Positions 1-6,958 of a stretch of 8,914 nt of DNA are shown here, piece by piece; the first letter of the stretch is position 1, and every line of letters begins with the position of its first letter. Source of the stretch: Clostridiaceae bacterium (lineage in GTDB: Bacteria > Bacillota > Clostridia > Oscillospirales > Butyricicoccaceae). The position numbers and the translations under genes are program-made. Location: the NCBI GenBank assembly GCA_016293155.1, contig JAEDEU010000059.1:1-8914 (forward strand). The letters run 5' to 3'. The notes beneath the pieces are model-generated. The model was not told the DNA's origin. It ran no database searches and saw only the letters and a list, made by a program, of their open reading frames with translations.

Positions 1-40
1 CGGGACGGAATACAGAAGCCGGTATGCCGTATGTTCGTTT

Positions 41-68
41 TTGAAAGCAGCGGTTTGTGTGCTATACT
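41..68 (+). promoter_or_regulatory. Probable sigma-A promoter for pncC
   Basis: A -35 box TTGAAA (41-46) and a -10 box TATACT (63-68) are separated by 16 bases. The three bases before the -10 box are TGC, an extended -10 (TGn) element. Transcription would start near 75, giving a leader of about 30 bases before the pncC ribosome-binding site. Both boxes are one mismatch from consensus. The call is by pattern only. Confidence 0.6.
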
Positions 69-103
69 AAAGGTAACATACACCATTGGAGAGGAGTATT
101 TGA

Positions 104-592
104 ATGAAGAATCGAGAGGAGCTGGAGCGGCTGGTGCAGGAGGTCTGCGCGGCAATTAAGGAGAGCGGCATGACGCTGTCGGTGGCGGAGAGCTGCACGG
201 GCGGACTGCTGTCCGCGGCGATTACCGAGGTCGCCGGATGTTCTGCCTATTACAAGGGCGGCATATGCTCTTACTGTAATGAAATCAAGCACCGCATTCT
301 GGGCGTGCGGCAGGAGACGCTGGATACCTATACTGCCGTGTCCGACCAGACTGCGCGGGAGATGGCACTCGGCGTGGCGGAGCGGTTTGACACCGACCTC
401 GGCGCAGGCATCACAGGCTATGCCGGTCCGGACGGCGGGGAGGACGGCACACCGGCAGGTACGATCTATGTGGCCGTGTGCTGCCGCGGGCGCGTGCGGT
501 CCAAACACTTACAGCTGGAGCCGATTCGCGCACAGGCGCGGCTTATTGCTGCGGCAGAGGTGCTCTCCATGCTGCAAGAAATTGCAGGATAA
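104..592 (+). CDS. pncC: Nicotinamide-nucleotide amidase (CinA C-terminal domain protein)
   Basis: This 162-residue protein is the stand-alone CinA C-terminal (PncC) domain. The family hydrolyses the amide of nicotinamide mononucleotide to give nicotinic acid mononucleotide and ammonia, recycling the pyridine-nucleotide product of NAD-dependent DNA ligase. Visible signatures are VAESCTGGLLSAAIT (27-41) with the presumed catalytic Ser30, the YKGGICSYCNEIKHRILGV block (50-68) with Lys62, AVSDQTAREMA (78-88), and GITGYAGPDGG (102-112) followed by PAGTIYVAV. The length matches single-domain PncC, not full CinA of about 410 residues; no N-terminal MoaB-like domain lies upstream. The usual C-terminal GDR-x2-IR motif is reduced to LEPIRAQAR. 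The start is ATG 104, with AGGAG at 92-96 and a 7-base spacer. It has its own promoter and a 240-base gap to glgB, so it is probably a separate transcription unit. Confidence 0.9.
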   Translation: MKNREELERLVQEVCAAIKESGMTLSVAESCTGGLLSAAITEVAGCSAYYKGGICSYCNEIKHRILGVRQETLDTYTAVSDQTAREMALGVAERFDTDLGAGITGYAGPDGGEDGTPAGTIYVAVCCRGRVRSKHLQLEPIRAQARLIAAAEVLSMLQEIAG

Positions 593-658
593 GAGAAAAT
601 AGAATCAAAATTTCAAAAAATTTGACAAAGGTTTTTGTATATAATGTGGTATTTGTTC

Positions 659-687
659 TGGACTTGTTCGGAAATGTGTTGTATAAT
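659..687 (+). promoter_or_regulatory. Probable promoter for the glycogen operon
   Basis: A perfect -10 box TATAAT (682-687) is preceded, at 17 bases, by TGGACT (659-664), a 4-of-6 match to the -35 consensus. Transcription would start near 694, leaving an untranslated leader of about 140 bases before glgB. The surrounding 593-760 stretch is clearly more A/T-rich than the genes on either side, as expected for a promoter region. This is the best promoter candidate for glgB, judged by pattern only. Confidence 0.55.
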
Positions 688-720
688 ATTCATACAAAAC
701 GTCGTGAAAGAAGAATATGC

Positions 721-780
721 TCTGTGCGAAAAAACGAGAAGCAGAACATAATGTGTAAAAAAATAGAATATTTGCACAGA
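721..780 (+). promoter_or_regulatory. Possible stem in the glgB leader RNA
   Basis: TCTGTGC (721-727) is perfectly complementary to GCACAGA (774-780), and AAA/TTT can extend the stem inward past one bulged base. The loop is long (about 46 bases) and A-rich, so the stem may be weak. No known riboswitch class is recognised in the 694-832 leader. The stem may simply hold the 5' end of the leader away from the ribosome-binding site at 818-824. Confidence 0.25.
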
Positions 781-832
781 ATGACGATGTTTTCATGGGG
801 AAAAGGAGCTGAATGCAAGGGGAGTGAGCGCA

Positions 833-2746
833 ATGGAGAGCGGCATTTATCCTGTTTTGACAACGGCTCGTGTCGCGCAGTTCCATGACGGAAGCGAAAC
901 CCGGGCGCATGAATATCTGGGCGCACACTTTGCCGAACAGGACGGCAGAGCGGGCGTGTGTTTTCGCGTATGGGCGCCCCATGCAAAAAGCGTGTCCGTG
1001 ATCGGCTGGTTCGACGGCTGGGACCGTATGCGCGGCGTTATGATGCCGAGCGCACAGGATGCCTCCATCTGGGAGCTCTTTGTGCCCGGTCTCCGCACCT
1101 ACGACTGCTATAAGTACAGCATCCAGACCGCGGACGGACGCATTCTGGAAAAGGCGGATCCCTTCGCCTTTCATGCGGAAACCCGACCGAACAACGCCTC
1201 AAAGGTCTATGACCCTGCGGGCTATGTGTGGCATGACCGCTCGTGGCTCAAGTACCGCAGCGTGCAGGATACCCACCAGCGCCCGGTGAATATCTACGAG
1301 ATGCACCTGGGCTCGTGGAAGCGGCGCGAAAACGGCGAGACGTATTCCTACCGCGAGATGGCGGAGGCGGCGATTCCCTATGTGAAAAGCATGGGCTATA
1401 CCCACATCGAGCTGCTGCCGCTGATGGAGTATCCGGATGATGCCTCCGGCGGCTATCAGCCGACGGGATGGTTTGCGGCGACCAGCCGCTATGGAACCCC
1501 GCAGGATCTGATGTATTTCATCGACTGCTGTCATCAGGCGGGTGTCGGCGTGATTCTCGGATGGGTGTGCGCGGCCTTCCCGCGCAATGACTGCGGGCTG
1601 ACGATGTTTGACGGACAGCCGTGCTTTGAGGCGGCGGATCATATCATTCAGCCGTGGGAGGCATCCCTGTTTGCATTCGGAACGCCCGAGGTGCAGTCCT
1701 TCCTGCTTTCCTCTGCGACCTACTGGCTGGAGCAGTTCCATGCCGACGGGCTCAAGGTGGACTCGGTTACCGTGATGCTCTATCAGAACAACGGAGCGGA
1801 CGGCTGTCTGCCCGACCACACGCAGGAGGATCCGCAGGCAAAGCGGTTTTTGCAGACGCTGACCGGCAGTGTGTATGAGCGCTTTCCGGGCGTGCTGATG
1901 ATTGCGGAGGAGGCGACCGCGTGGTCGTCCGTGACCAAATCGCCCGAGCAGGGCGGATTGGGCTTCTGCTATAAGTGGAATCAGGAATGGACGCGGCAGG
2001 TGCTGACCTTTACCAATGCACCCGAGCAGCGCAGGCGCCAGCTGGCGCGTGAGCTGAACTTTACCTTTATGTATGCGTTTGAGGAAAACTTCATCCTGCC
2101 GTTTTCGCACGATGAGGTTTCCATGCAGGGCGGGCAGTCGCTGATTGAGCGGTCGCCCGGCTCCTATGACCAGAAATTTGCGGGACTGCGCACCATGCTG
2201 GGCTTCCAGATGGCGCATCCGGGCAAGAAGCTGCTGTTCATGGGCAGTGAATTTGGTCAGCTCTCCACGTGGACCTGTGACAAGGGGCTGGACTGGAAGC
2301 TGATGGATTACGATACCCACCGGCGGATGCAGCGGTATACCCACGATCTGAATCTGTTTTATCTGTGCACCCGCGAGCTGTGGGAAAACGACTCCGACTG
2401 GCAGAGCTTCCAGTGGGTCAGCACGGACAATTCGGAGACCGGTCTGTTCGTGTTCCGCCGCAGGGCGAAGGACGACAGCAGCATCGTGGCGGTAGTCAAT
2501 TTTTCCGGCTATCGGTACAGCAATTACCGGCTGGGCGTGCAGAAAAGCGGGATTTATGAGGAGCTGTTCACCTCCGACCGCGTGGAGTACGGCGGACACG
2601 GCGTGCAGAACGGCCGGATGATGACCGAGCCGATTCCGACGCAGGGCTGTGAGCAGTCCGTGGAGCTGAATGTATCCCCGCAGACCGTGCTGTTCCTGCG
2701 CGGGAAGAGCCGCAAAAAACGCAGCAGAGCTGTGAAATCCATGTAA
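833..2746 (+). CDS. glgB: 1,4-alpha-glucan branching enzyme, GH13, with altered active site
   Basis: This 637-residue protein has full GlgB architecture: an N-terminal CBM48-like domain (about 28-130, GVCFRVWAPHAKSVSVIGWFDGW), a GH13 barrel from YEMHLGSW (155-162), and an all-beta C-terminal domain (about 535-624). The family cuts an alpha-1,4 chain and rejoins it as an alpha-1,6 branch. Matches to E. coli active-site residues are Tyr208, nucleophile Asp310, acid/base Glu359, and His426-Asp427 in LPFSHDEV. Three others differ: the usual DWVPGHF reads GWVCAAF (243-249), losing Asp and His, and RVDAV reads KVDSV (Arg to Lys308). The HGKGS and GGREN stretches are also changed. The frame is intact. 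The start is ATG 833, with AAGGGGAG (817-824) 8 bases upstream; GTG 824 lies inside that site. It is first in the glycogen cluster. Homology to GlgB is sure; branching activity is doubtful. Confidence 0.88.
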   Translation: MESGIYPVLTTARVAQFHDGSETRAHEYLGAHFAEQDGRAGVCFRVWAPHAKSVSVIGWFDGWDRMRGVMMPSAQDASIWELFVPGLRTYDCYKYSIQTADGRILEKADPFAFHAETRPNNASKVYDPAGYVWHDRSWLKYRSVQDTHQRPVNIYEMHLGSWKRRENGETYSYREMAEAAIPYVKSMGYTHIELLPLMEYPDDASGGYQPTGWFAATSRYGTPQDLMYFIDCCHQAGVGVILGWVCAAFPRNDCGLTMFDGQPCFEAADHIIQPWEASLFAFGTPEVQSFLLSSATYWLEQFHADGLKVDSVTVMLYQNNGADGCLPDHTQEDPQAKRFLQTLTGSVYERFPGVLMIAEEATAWSSVTKSPEQGGLGFCYKWNQEWTRQVLTFTNAPEQRRRQLARELNFTFMYAFEENFILPFSHDEVSMQGGQSLIERSPGSYDQKFAGLRTMLGFQMAHPGKKLLFMGSEFGQLSTWTCDKGLDWKLMDYDTHRRMQRYTHDLNLFYLCTRELWENDSDWQSFQWVSTDNSETGLFVFRRRAKDDSSIVAVVNFSGYRYSNYRLGVQKSGIYEELFTSDRVEYGGHGVQNGRMMTEPIPTQGCEQSVELNVSPQTVLFLRGKSRKKRSRAVKSM

Positions 2747-2771
2747 AAAACGGCACATATGTGCGGTTTTT
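2746..2771 (+). terminator. Weak intrinsic terminator or attenuator after glgB
   Basis: An A-run (2745-2750), GCAC/GTGC arms around an ATAT loop (2753-2764), and a T-run (2767-2771) form a short hairpin starting at the glgB stop codon. One G-G mismatch weakens the stem, so termination is probably partial. That fits glgC being reached by readthrough, because no convincing promoter is visible in the 136-base glgB-glgC spacer. Confidence 0.45.
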
Positions 2772-2778
2772 ATAAATC

Positions 2779-2854
2779 GCCGTGCGGCATTCCCCGGCAG
2801 GGAAGGCACGCGGCAAGAGAGATGTTTGATCACTGGGGAGGCTCTCTCTTCCCC
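2779..2854 (+). promoter_or_regulatory. Structured spacer RNA upstream of glgC
   Basis: Two strong hairpins follow each other. The first pairs TTCCC (2790-2794) with GGGAA (2800-2804), and outside that GCCGTGC (2779-2785) with 2806-2814 apart from a two-base bulge. The second pairs AAGAGAGA (2815-2822) perfectly with TCTCTCTT (2843-2850) across a 20-base loop. An alternative stem GGGGA (2835-2839) with TCCCC (2850-2854) excludes the second hairpin. There is no T-run after 2854, so this is not a plain terminator. It could be an mRNA-stabilising or processing element ahead of glgC, or an undescribed cis-regulator. Confidence 0.5.
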
Positions 2855-2882
2855 GAATTCTATGAAAGATTGGAGCAGAAAA

Positions 2883-4070
2883 ATGTCTAGGAAGAAAGAA
2901 TGCGTTGCAATGCTGCTGGCCGGCGGCCAGGGCAGCAGACTCTATGTACTGACACAGAAGGTCGCAAAGCCGGCAGTTCCGTTCGGCGGCAAGTACAGAA
3001 TTATCGACTTCCCGCTCTCCAACTGCGTCAACTCCGGCATCGACACCGTCGGCGTACTGACCCAGTATGAGCCACATGCCCTGAACTCGTATCTGGCAAA
3101 CGGTCAGGCGTGGGATCTTGACCGTCTGTACGGCGGTGTATACGTCCTGCCGCCGTACCAGAAGGGCAAGAACTCCGAGTGGTATAAGGGTACCGCAAAT
3201 GCAATTTATCAGAACATCGGATTCATCGACCAGTATGATCCGGAATACGTTGTCATCCTGTCCGGCGACCACATCTACAAGATGGACTACGACAAGATGC
3301 TTGAGGTACATAAGCAGAAGAACGCAGATGCTACCATCGCGGTTCTGAACGTATCTCTGGAGGAGGCAAGCCGCTTCGGCATCATGAACTGCCATCCGGA
3401 CGGCACCATCTATGAGTTCGAGGAGAAGCCGAAGCAGCCGAAGAGCACGCTGGCTTCCATGGGTATCTATATCTTCTCCTACAAGAAGCTGAGAAAGTAC
3501 CTGGTCGAGGACGAGGCTGACCCGAATTCCTCCAACGACTTCGGTCACGATATCATCCCGAAGATGCTGGCAAACGGCGAAAATATGCAGACCTACCAGT
3601 TCGAGGGCTACTGGAAGGACGTTGGAACCATCTCCTCCCTGTGGGAGGCAAACATGGATCTGCTCAATCCGGAATCCGGTCTGGAGATCGGCGGCGATTG
3701 GACGATCTATGCAAGAAACGCAGGCGCTCCGCCGCACTTCGCAGGCGCTTCCTCGATGATCCGTCATTCGATGGTATCCGAGGGCTGCGAGATCAACGGC
3801 GATGTCATTGAATCCGTAATCTTCCCGAATGTTTCCGTTGCAAAGGGCGCGACGGTCGATCATTCGATTGTCATGCCGGGCGCTGTCATTGAGGCAGGCG
3901 CGGTTGTCGAGTATGCGATTGTAGCGGAGAACGCTGTCATCAAGGCAGGCGCAGTCGTCGGCGCAAAGCCGGAGGCGGGCGCAAAGCCGGAGATCGCAGT
4001 CATCGCAGCTGACGTCGAGATCGGCAACGGTCAGGTCGTCAAGGCCGGCGAAATGGTCGGTAAGGATTAA
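2883..4070 (+). CDS. glgC: Glucose-1-phosphate adenylyltransferase, catalytic subunit
   Basis: This 395-residue ADP-glucose pyrophosphorylase makes ADP-glucose and pyrophosphate from glucose-1-phosphate and ATP, the committed step of bacterial glycogen synthesis. The nucleotidyltransferase fold is complete: LLAGGQGSRL (11-20), KPAVPFGGKYRIIDFPLSN (29-47), WYKGTANAIYQN (100-111), the catalytic-Asp motif SGDHIYKMDY (127-136) and the sugar-phosphate EKP motif (181-183). A left-handed beta-helix of hexapeptide repeats fills the last 120 or so residues; near its end is a small tandem GAKPEAGAKPE. The start is ATG 2883, with GGAG (2872-2875) 7 bases upstream; earlier in-frame starts (TTG 2826, ATG 2862) lack a well-placed site and would precede the conserved N-terminus. 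glgD follows after 16 bases, so the two are co-translated. Codon use (AGA/CGT for Arg, GCA for Ala) is more biased than in glgB, suggesting higher expression. Confidence 0.96.
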   Translation: MSRKKECVAMLLAGGQGSRLYVLTQKVAKPAVPFGGKYRIIDFPLSNCVNSGIDTVGVLTQYEPHALNSYLANGQAWDLDRLYGGVYVLPPYQKGKNSEWYKGTANAIYQNIGFIDQYDPEYVVILSGDHIYKMDYDKMLEVHKQKNADATIAVLNVSLEEASRFGIMNCHPDGTIYEFEEKPKQPKSTLASMGIYIFSYKKLRKYLVEDEADPNSSNDFGHDIIPKMLANGENMQTYQFEGYWKDVGTISSLWEANMDLLNPESGLEIGGDWTIYARNAGAPPHFAGASSMIRHSMVSEGCEINGDVIESVIFPNVSVAKGATVDHSIVMPGAVIEAGAVVEYAIVAENAVIKAGAVVGAKPEAGAKPEIAVIAADVEIGNGQVVKAGEMVGKD

Positions 4071-4086
4071 GGGAAGAGGTGCAACA

Positions 4087-5217
4087 ATGAAAAACACACT
4101 TGGCATTATTATCAGCTTTGACAGTGCAAATGATCTGCGTGATCTGACCCTGCACCGTCCGGTCGCTTCGGTTCAGTTCGGCGGCCGTTACCGCGCAATC
4201 GACTTTATGCTCTCCAATCTGGTCAATTCAGGATGCACCAATGTCGGCATCCTGATGAGAGATAAGTATCAGTCCCTGATGGATCACCTTGGCTCCGGTA
4301 AGGACTGGGATCTGGCACGCAAAAAGGGCGGCATGATGCTGCTCCCGCCGAATGCGTATGCAACCAAGTCCTCTCCGCTGGTTACCGAGAACTATCGCAC
4401 CTCCCTTGAGGCGCTGGGCTCTGTCGCAGATATGCTGAACAAGAGCAAGACCGAGCACGTTCTCATCTGCCGCGGCGATCTGATTGCAAACATCCCGCTG
4501 GACGATGTTCTGGCAGCACATAAGGAATCCGGCGCAGAGGTTACTATCGTCTGCAAGGAGGACGCAAGCCAGTCTCCGTTTGACCTGTTCCTCAGCCTCG
4601 ACCCGAACGGCGCGGTCGTTGACATGAGAAACGGCGACAACTACGGCGGCAAGTGCGCATATAAGTCCATGGGTATCTACATCATGAAGCGCACCTACCT
4701 CATCGGTCTGCTGTCCGACTGCCTGACCCATAACCTGCGCGGTCTGGAGAGCGAGGCTCTGCCGTACCTGTTCCGCGAGAACGCAGCTATGAAGGGCTAT
4801 GTATTCCATCCGTACGCAGCAAAGCTCGAGGATGTCAAGGGATACTACGATGCGAACATGGATATGCTCGACAAGTGCAAGCGCGATCAGGTATTCCTGA
4901 AGGATCGTCCGATCTTCACCAAGGTTCACGACAGCACCGCTACCGTTTACGGCGAGAACTGCGAGATGAACGACAGCCTGATTGCAGACGGCTGTGTTAT
5001 CAAGGGCAAGGTTGAGAACTCCGTGATCTTCCGCGATGTTGTCATCGAGGAGGGCGCAGTGGTCAAGAACTGCATCCTGATGGAGCACACCCGCGTCAGC
5101 GCAGACACCGAGCTGAACTACGTCATCGCAGACAAGAGCGTAACCTTCTCCAAGGGCGCAAGCATGAGCGGCCGTGAGAGCTATCCGATCGTGATCGCGA
5201 AGGGCGAAAAGGTTTAA
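4087..5217 (+). CDS. glgD: ADP-glucose pyrophosphorylase regulatory subunit GlgD
   Basis: This 376-residue paralogue of GlgC is the non-catalytic partner found in Firmicutes, where GlgC and GlgD form a hetero-oligomer with better activity than GlgC alone (family knowledge). It keeps the fold markers PVASVQFGGRYRAIDFMLSN (25-44), LVNSGC and SMGIYIM (194-200), plus a C-terminal hexapeptide beta-helix (about 285-365). The glycine-rich nucleotide loop GGQGSRL of GlgC is replaced by SFDSANDLRDL (10-20), SGDHIY becomes RGDLIA (129-134), and no EKP motif is present, so it should not catalyse on its own. AGAGGTG (4075-4081) stands 5 bases before ATG 4087. The same biased codon use as glgC supports co-expression as a matched subunit pair. 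A strong hairpin follows before glgA. Confidence 0.94.
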   Translation: MKNTLGIIISFDSANDLRDLTLHRPVASVQFGGRYRAIDFMLSNLVNSGCTNVGILMRDKYQSLMDHLGSGKDWDLARKKGGMMLLPPNAYATKSSPLVTENYRTSLEALGSVADMLNKSKTEHVLICRGDLIANIPLDDVLAAHKESGAEVTIVCKEDASQSPFDLFLSLDPNGAVVDMRNGDNYGGKCAYKSMGIYIMKRTYLIGLLSDCLTHNLRGLESEALPYLFRENAAMKGYVFHPYAAKLEDVKGYYDANMDMLDKCKRDQVFLKDRPIFTKVHDSTATVYGENCEMNDSLIADGCVIKGKVENSVIFRDVVIEEGAVVKNCILMEHTRVSADTELNYVIADKSVTFSKGASMSGRESYPIVIAKGEKV

Positions 5218-5243
5218 TTTAATCTGGTTTTAGCAAATATTCC

Positions 5244-5271
5244 GGGAGGGCGGGGGATTCCCTGCTCTCCC
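5244..5271 (+). terminator. Strong hairpin between glgD and glgA
   Basis: Arms 5244-5255 and 5260-5271 form a 12-bp stem with two G-T wobbles and a GATT tetraloop. The following ATTTGTTT (5272-5279) is T-rich but interrupted, so this could be a partial terminator that lowers glgA expression relative to glgC/glgD, or a 3' stabiliser of an upstream processed mRNA. No clear glgA promoter is seen downstream of it, so some readthrough seems required. Confidence 0.6.
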
Positions 5272-5315
5272 ATTTGTTTATGGAAACGAATACTGCATCG
5301 GGAGGGATAAACGAT

Positions 5316-6752
5316 ATGAAAATATTATATGCAGCCAGTGAGGTGGCTCCGTTTGTCAAGACCGGCGGACTGGGCGATGTAGCGGGCTCGCTGCCGCAGG
5401 CGCTTGCCGCGGCAGGTCATGAGGTCGCGGTCGTCTGCCCGCTGTACAGCAAAATCGAGGACAAATGGCGCAAGAAGATGAAGCTGGTACAGAAGCTGTA
5501 CGTTCAGCTCGCATGGCGCAGTCAGTACTGCGGCATCCTGCGCCTGCGCCAGAAGGGCGTCACCTACTATTTTATCGACAACGAATATTACTTTGCACGC
5601 AAAATGGTATATGGAGAATACGACGACGCGGAGCGCTTCGCATTCTTCTCCAAGGCGGTGCTGGAGATGCTGCCGGAGCTGGACTTCCAGCCGGATATCA
5701 TCAACTGCAACGACTGGCAGACCGCGCTGATTCCGGTTTATTATTCCATCAACTATGCGTACCGCCCGTGGTACGAGAAGATCAAGACGGTCTATACCAT
5801 TCACAATATTCAGTATCAGGGTCAGTTCGGGCGCGATATCGTGTCCTATGTGTTCGGCATCGACGACTATCACTTTGACAACGGCTTCCTGGAGCAGGAC
5901 GGCTGCGTCAACCTGATGAAGGCCGCAATCCTGTGCGCGCACCGCGTCACTACGGTTTCCGAAACCTACGCGGAGGAGATTCAGACACCCGCCTACGGCT
6001 ACCGTCTGGACAGCATCCTGCGCTGGAACCGCGGCAAGCTGTACGGCATCATCAACGGACTGGACACCAAGGCCTTTGATCCGCTCAAGGACAAATCACA
6101 GTTTGTCAACTTCTCCGTCCGCTCGCTGGAGCGCAAGAAGATGAACCGCGCCGGACTGCTGGAGCTGTGCGGACTGGACGCGAACGCAGAAACGCCGGTG
6201 ATCGGCATGGTCACGCGCTTTGCTGACCAGAAGGGACTGGATCTGGTTGCGGCAGTGCTGGAGGATATCCTGCGTCTGGATCTCCGCCTGATCGTGCTCG
6301 GCACGGGCGATCCGGCATATGAATGGATGTTCCGCGACGCAATGGGCCGCCATCCGGATAAGCTGCACGCACACATCGGCTTTGACGCGAAGCTCGCCAA
6401 CCAGATTTACGGCGGCTCGGATCTGTTCCTCATGCCGTCGCTGTTCGAGCCGTGCGGACTGGCGCAGATGATTTCCATGCGCTACGGCACCCTTCCGATC
6501 GTGCGCGAAACCGGCGGACTCAAGGACACCGTGTTCCCGTACAATCAGTACACCGGCGAGGGCAACGGCTTCTCGTTCACCTATTACAATGCGCATGATA
6601 TGCTGCACGTCATTGAGGAGGCAGTCCAGCTGTTCAAGACCAATAAGCAGGCATGGAAGGCAATGCAGGTCGAGGGCATGACCACGGACTTCTCGTGGGC
6701 GGCCTCCGCGCAGAAGTATATCGAGGTTTACGAGGGCGTAATCAACGAGTAA
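5316..6752 (+). CDS. glgA: Glycogen synthase (ADP-glucose type), GT5
   Basis: This 478-residue GT-B glycosyltransferase of family GT5 transfers glucose from ADP-glucose to the non-reducing end of an alpha-1,4-glucan. Hallmarks are KTGGLGDV (15-22, the KxGGL ADP-glucose loop), TIHNIQYQG with the active-site His near residue 163, RFADQKGLDL (Arg301, Lys306), and FEPCGLAQM with Glu378. The last three correspond to E. coli Arg300, Lys305 and Glu377. RETGGLKDTV lies near the C-terminus. The length equals that of E. coli GlgA. The start is ATG 5316, because MKILYAASEVAPF is the conserved N-terminus and GGAGG lies at 5301-5305. The in-frame ATG 5274 would add 14 unrelated residues and sits just after the glgD hairpin. 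A small ORF follows after 21 bases and is probably co-transcribed. Confidence 0.97.
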   Translation: MKILYAASEVAPFVKTGGLGDVAGSLPQALAAAGHEVAVVCPLYSKIEDKWRKKMKLVQKLYVQLAWRSQYCGILRLRQKGVTYYFIDNEYYFARKMVYGEYDDAERFAFFSKAVLEMLPELDFQPDIINCNDWQTALIPVYYSINYAYRPWYEKIKTVYTIHNIQYQGQFGRDIVSYVFGIDDYHFDNGFLEQDGCVNLMKAAILCAHRVTTVSETYAEEIQTPAYGYRLDSILRWNRGKLYGIINGLDTKAFDPLKDKSQFVNFSVRSLERKKMNRAGLLELCGLDANAETPVIGMVTRFADQKGLDLVAAVLEDILRLDLRLIVLGTGDPAYEWMFRDAMGRHPDKLHAHIGFDAKLANQIYGGSDLFLMPSLFEPCGLAQMISMRYGTLPIVRETGGLKDTVFPYNQYTGEGNGFSFTYYNAHDMLHVIEEAVQLFKTNKQAWKAMQVEGMTTDFSWAASAQKYIEVYEGVINE

Positions 6753-6773
6753 ACCGCAGCTGGGAGGAAGACG

Positions 6774-6941
6774 ATGAATCTGCTGGCATCCACGTTTGCG
6801 GCGAACGTCGCAGTAATTGGCGGCTCGGACGGACCGACCGCGATCTATGTGACATCGCCGTTTCCGATCGCTGCCGTGATTGCCATCGCAGCAGGCGCGA
6901 TTTTGATGACAGTCGCCGCCGTGATTGCACACCACTCCTGA
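6774..6941 (+). CDS. 55-residue membrane peptide with decarboxylase beta-subunit signature
   Basis: The peptide begins MNLLASTFAANVAVIGG and carries VIGGSDGPTAIYVTS (14-28). IGG-x-DGPTAI is a signature of the beta subunit of sodium-translocating decarboxylases (OadB/GcdB/MmdB), normally inside a multi-pass protein of about 400 residues. Here only that motif is present, followed by one hydrophobic helix (about 30-52) and a short HHS tail. The gene is real by context: GGGAGGAAG (6762-6770) stands just before ATG 6774, glgA ends 21 bases upstream, and a strong terminator begins 17 bases downstream. There is no sign of a larger decayed oadB on either side, so it looks like a dedicated short protein, not a pseudogene. 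Role unknown. It could be a membrane peptide that binds a metal ion or a partner pump, or a sensor linked to glycogen metabolism; these are guesses. My impression is that similar short IGGxDGPT proteins occur in other Clostridia. Confidence 0.75.
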   Translation: MNLLASTFAANVAVIGGSDGPTAIYVTSPFPIAAVIAIAAGAILMTVAAVIAHHS

Positions 6942-6958
6942 CTGTTCACAGATATTTA

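Noticed and set aside
622..645. TTGACA (622-627) and TATAAT (640-645), both perfect boxes upstream of glgB
   Set aside because: They are only 12 bases apart, too close for sigma-A. The TGGACT-17-TATAAT pair at 659-687 is the better candidate.
751..891. Plus-strand ORF of 46 codons starting MCKKIEYLHR in the glgB leader
   Set aside because: It has no convincing ribosome-binding site, runs across the glgB start in another frame, and its composition is that of leader plus shifted glgB codons.
1199..2833. Long minus-strand open frames opposite glgB, and similar ones opposite glgC, glgD and glgA
   Set aside because: They are open because of GC-rich codon structure on the coding strand. Their translations show no recognisable domain, while the plus-strand frames are well-known enzymes.
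2826..2882. Longer glgC from TTG 2826 or ATG 2862
   Set aside because: Neither has a ribosome-binding site at a proper distance, and the added residues precede the conserved GlgC N-terminus. ATG 2883 has GGAG 7 bases upstream.
5274..5315. Longer glgA from ATG 5274
   Set aside because: It would begin within the T-rich tail of the glgD-glgA hairpin, lacks its own ribosome-binding site and adds residues absent from the GlgA family.
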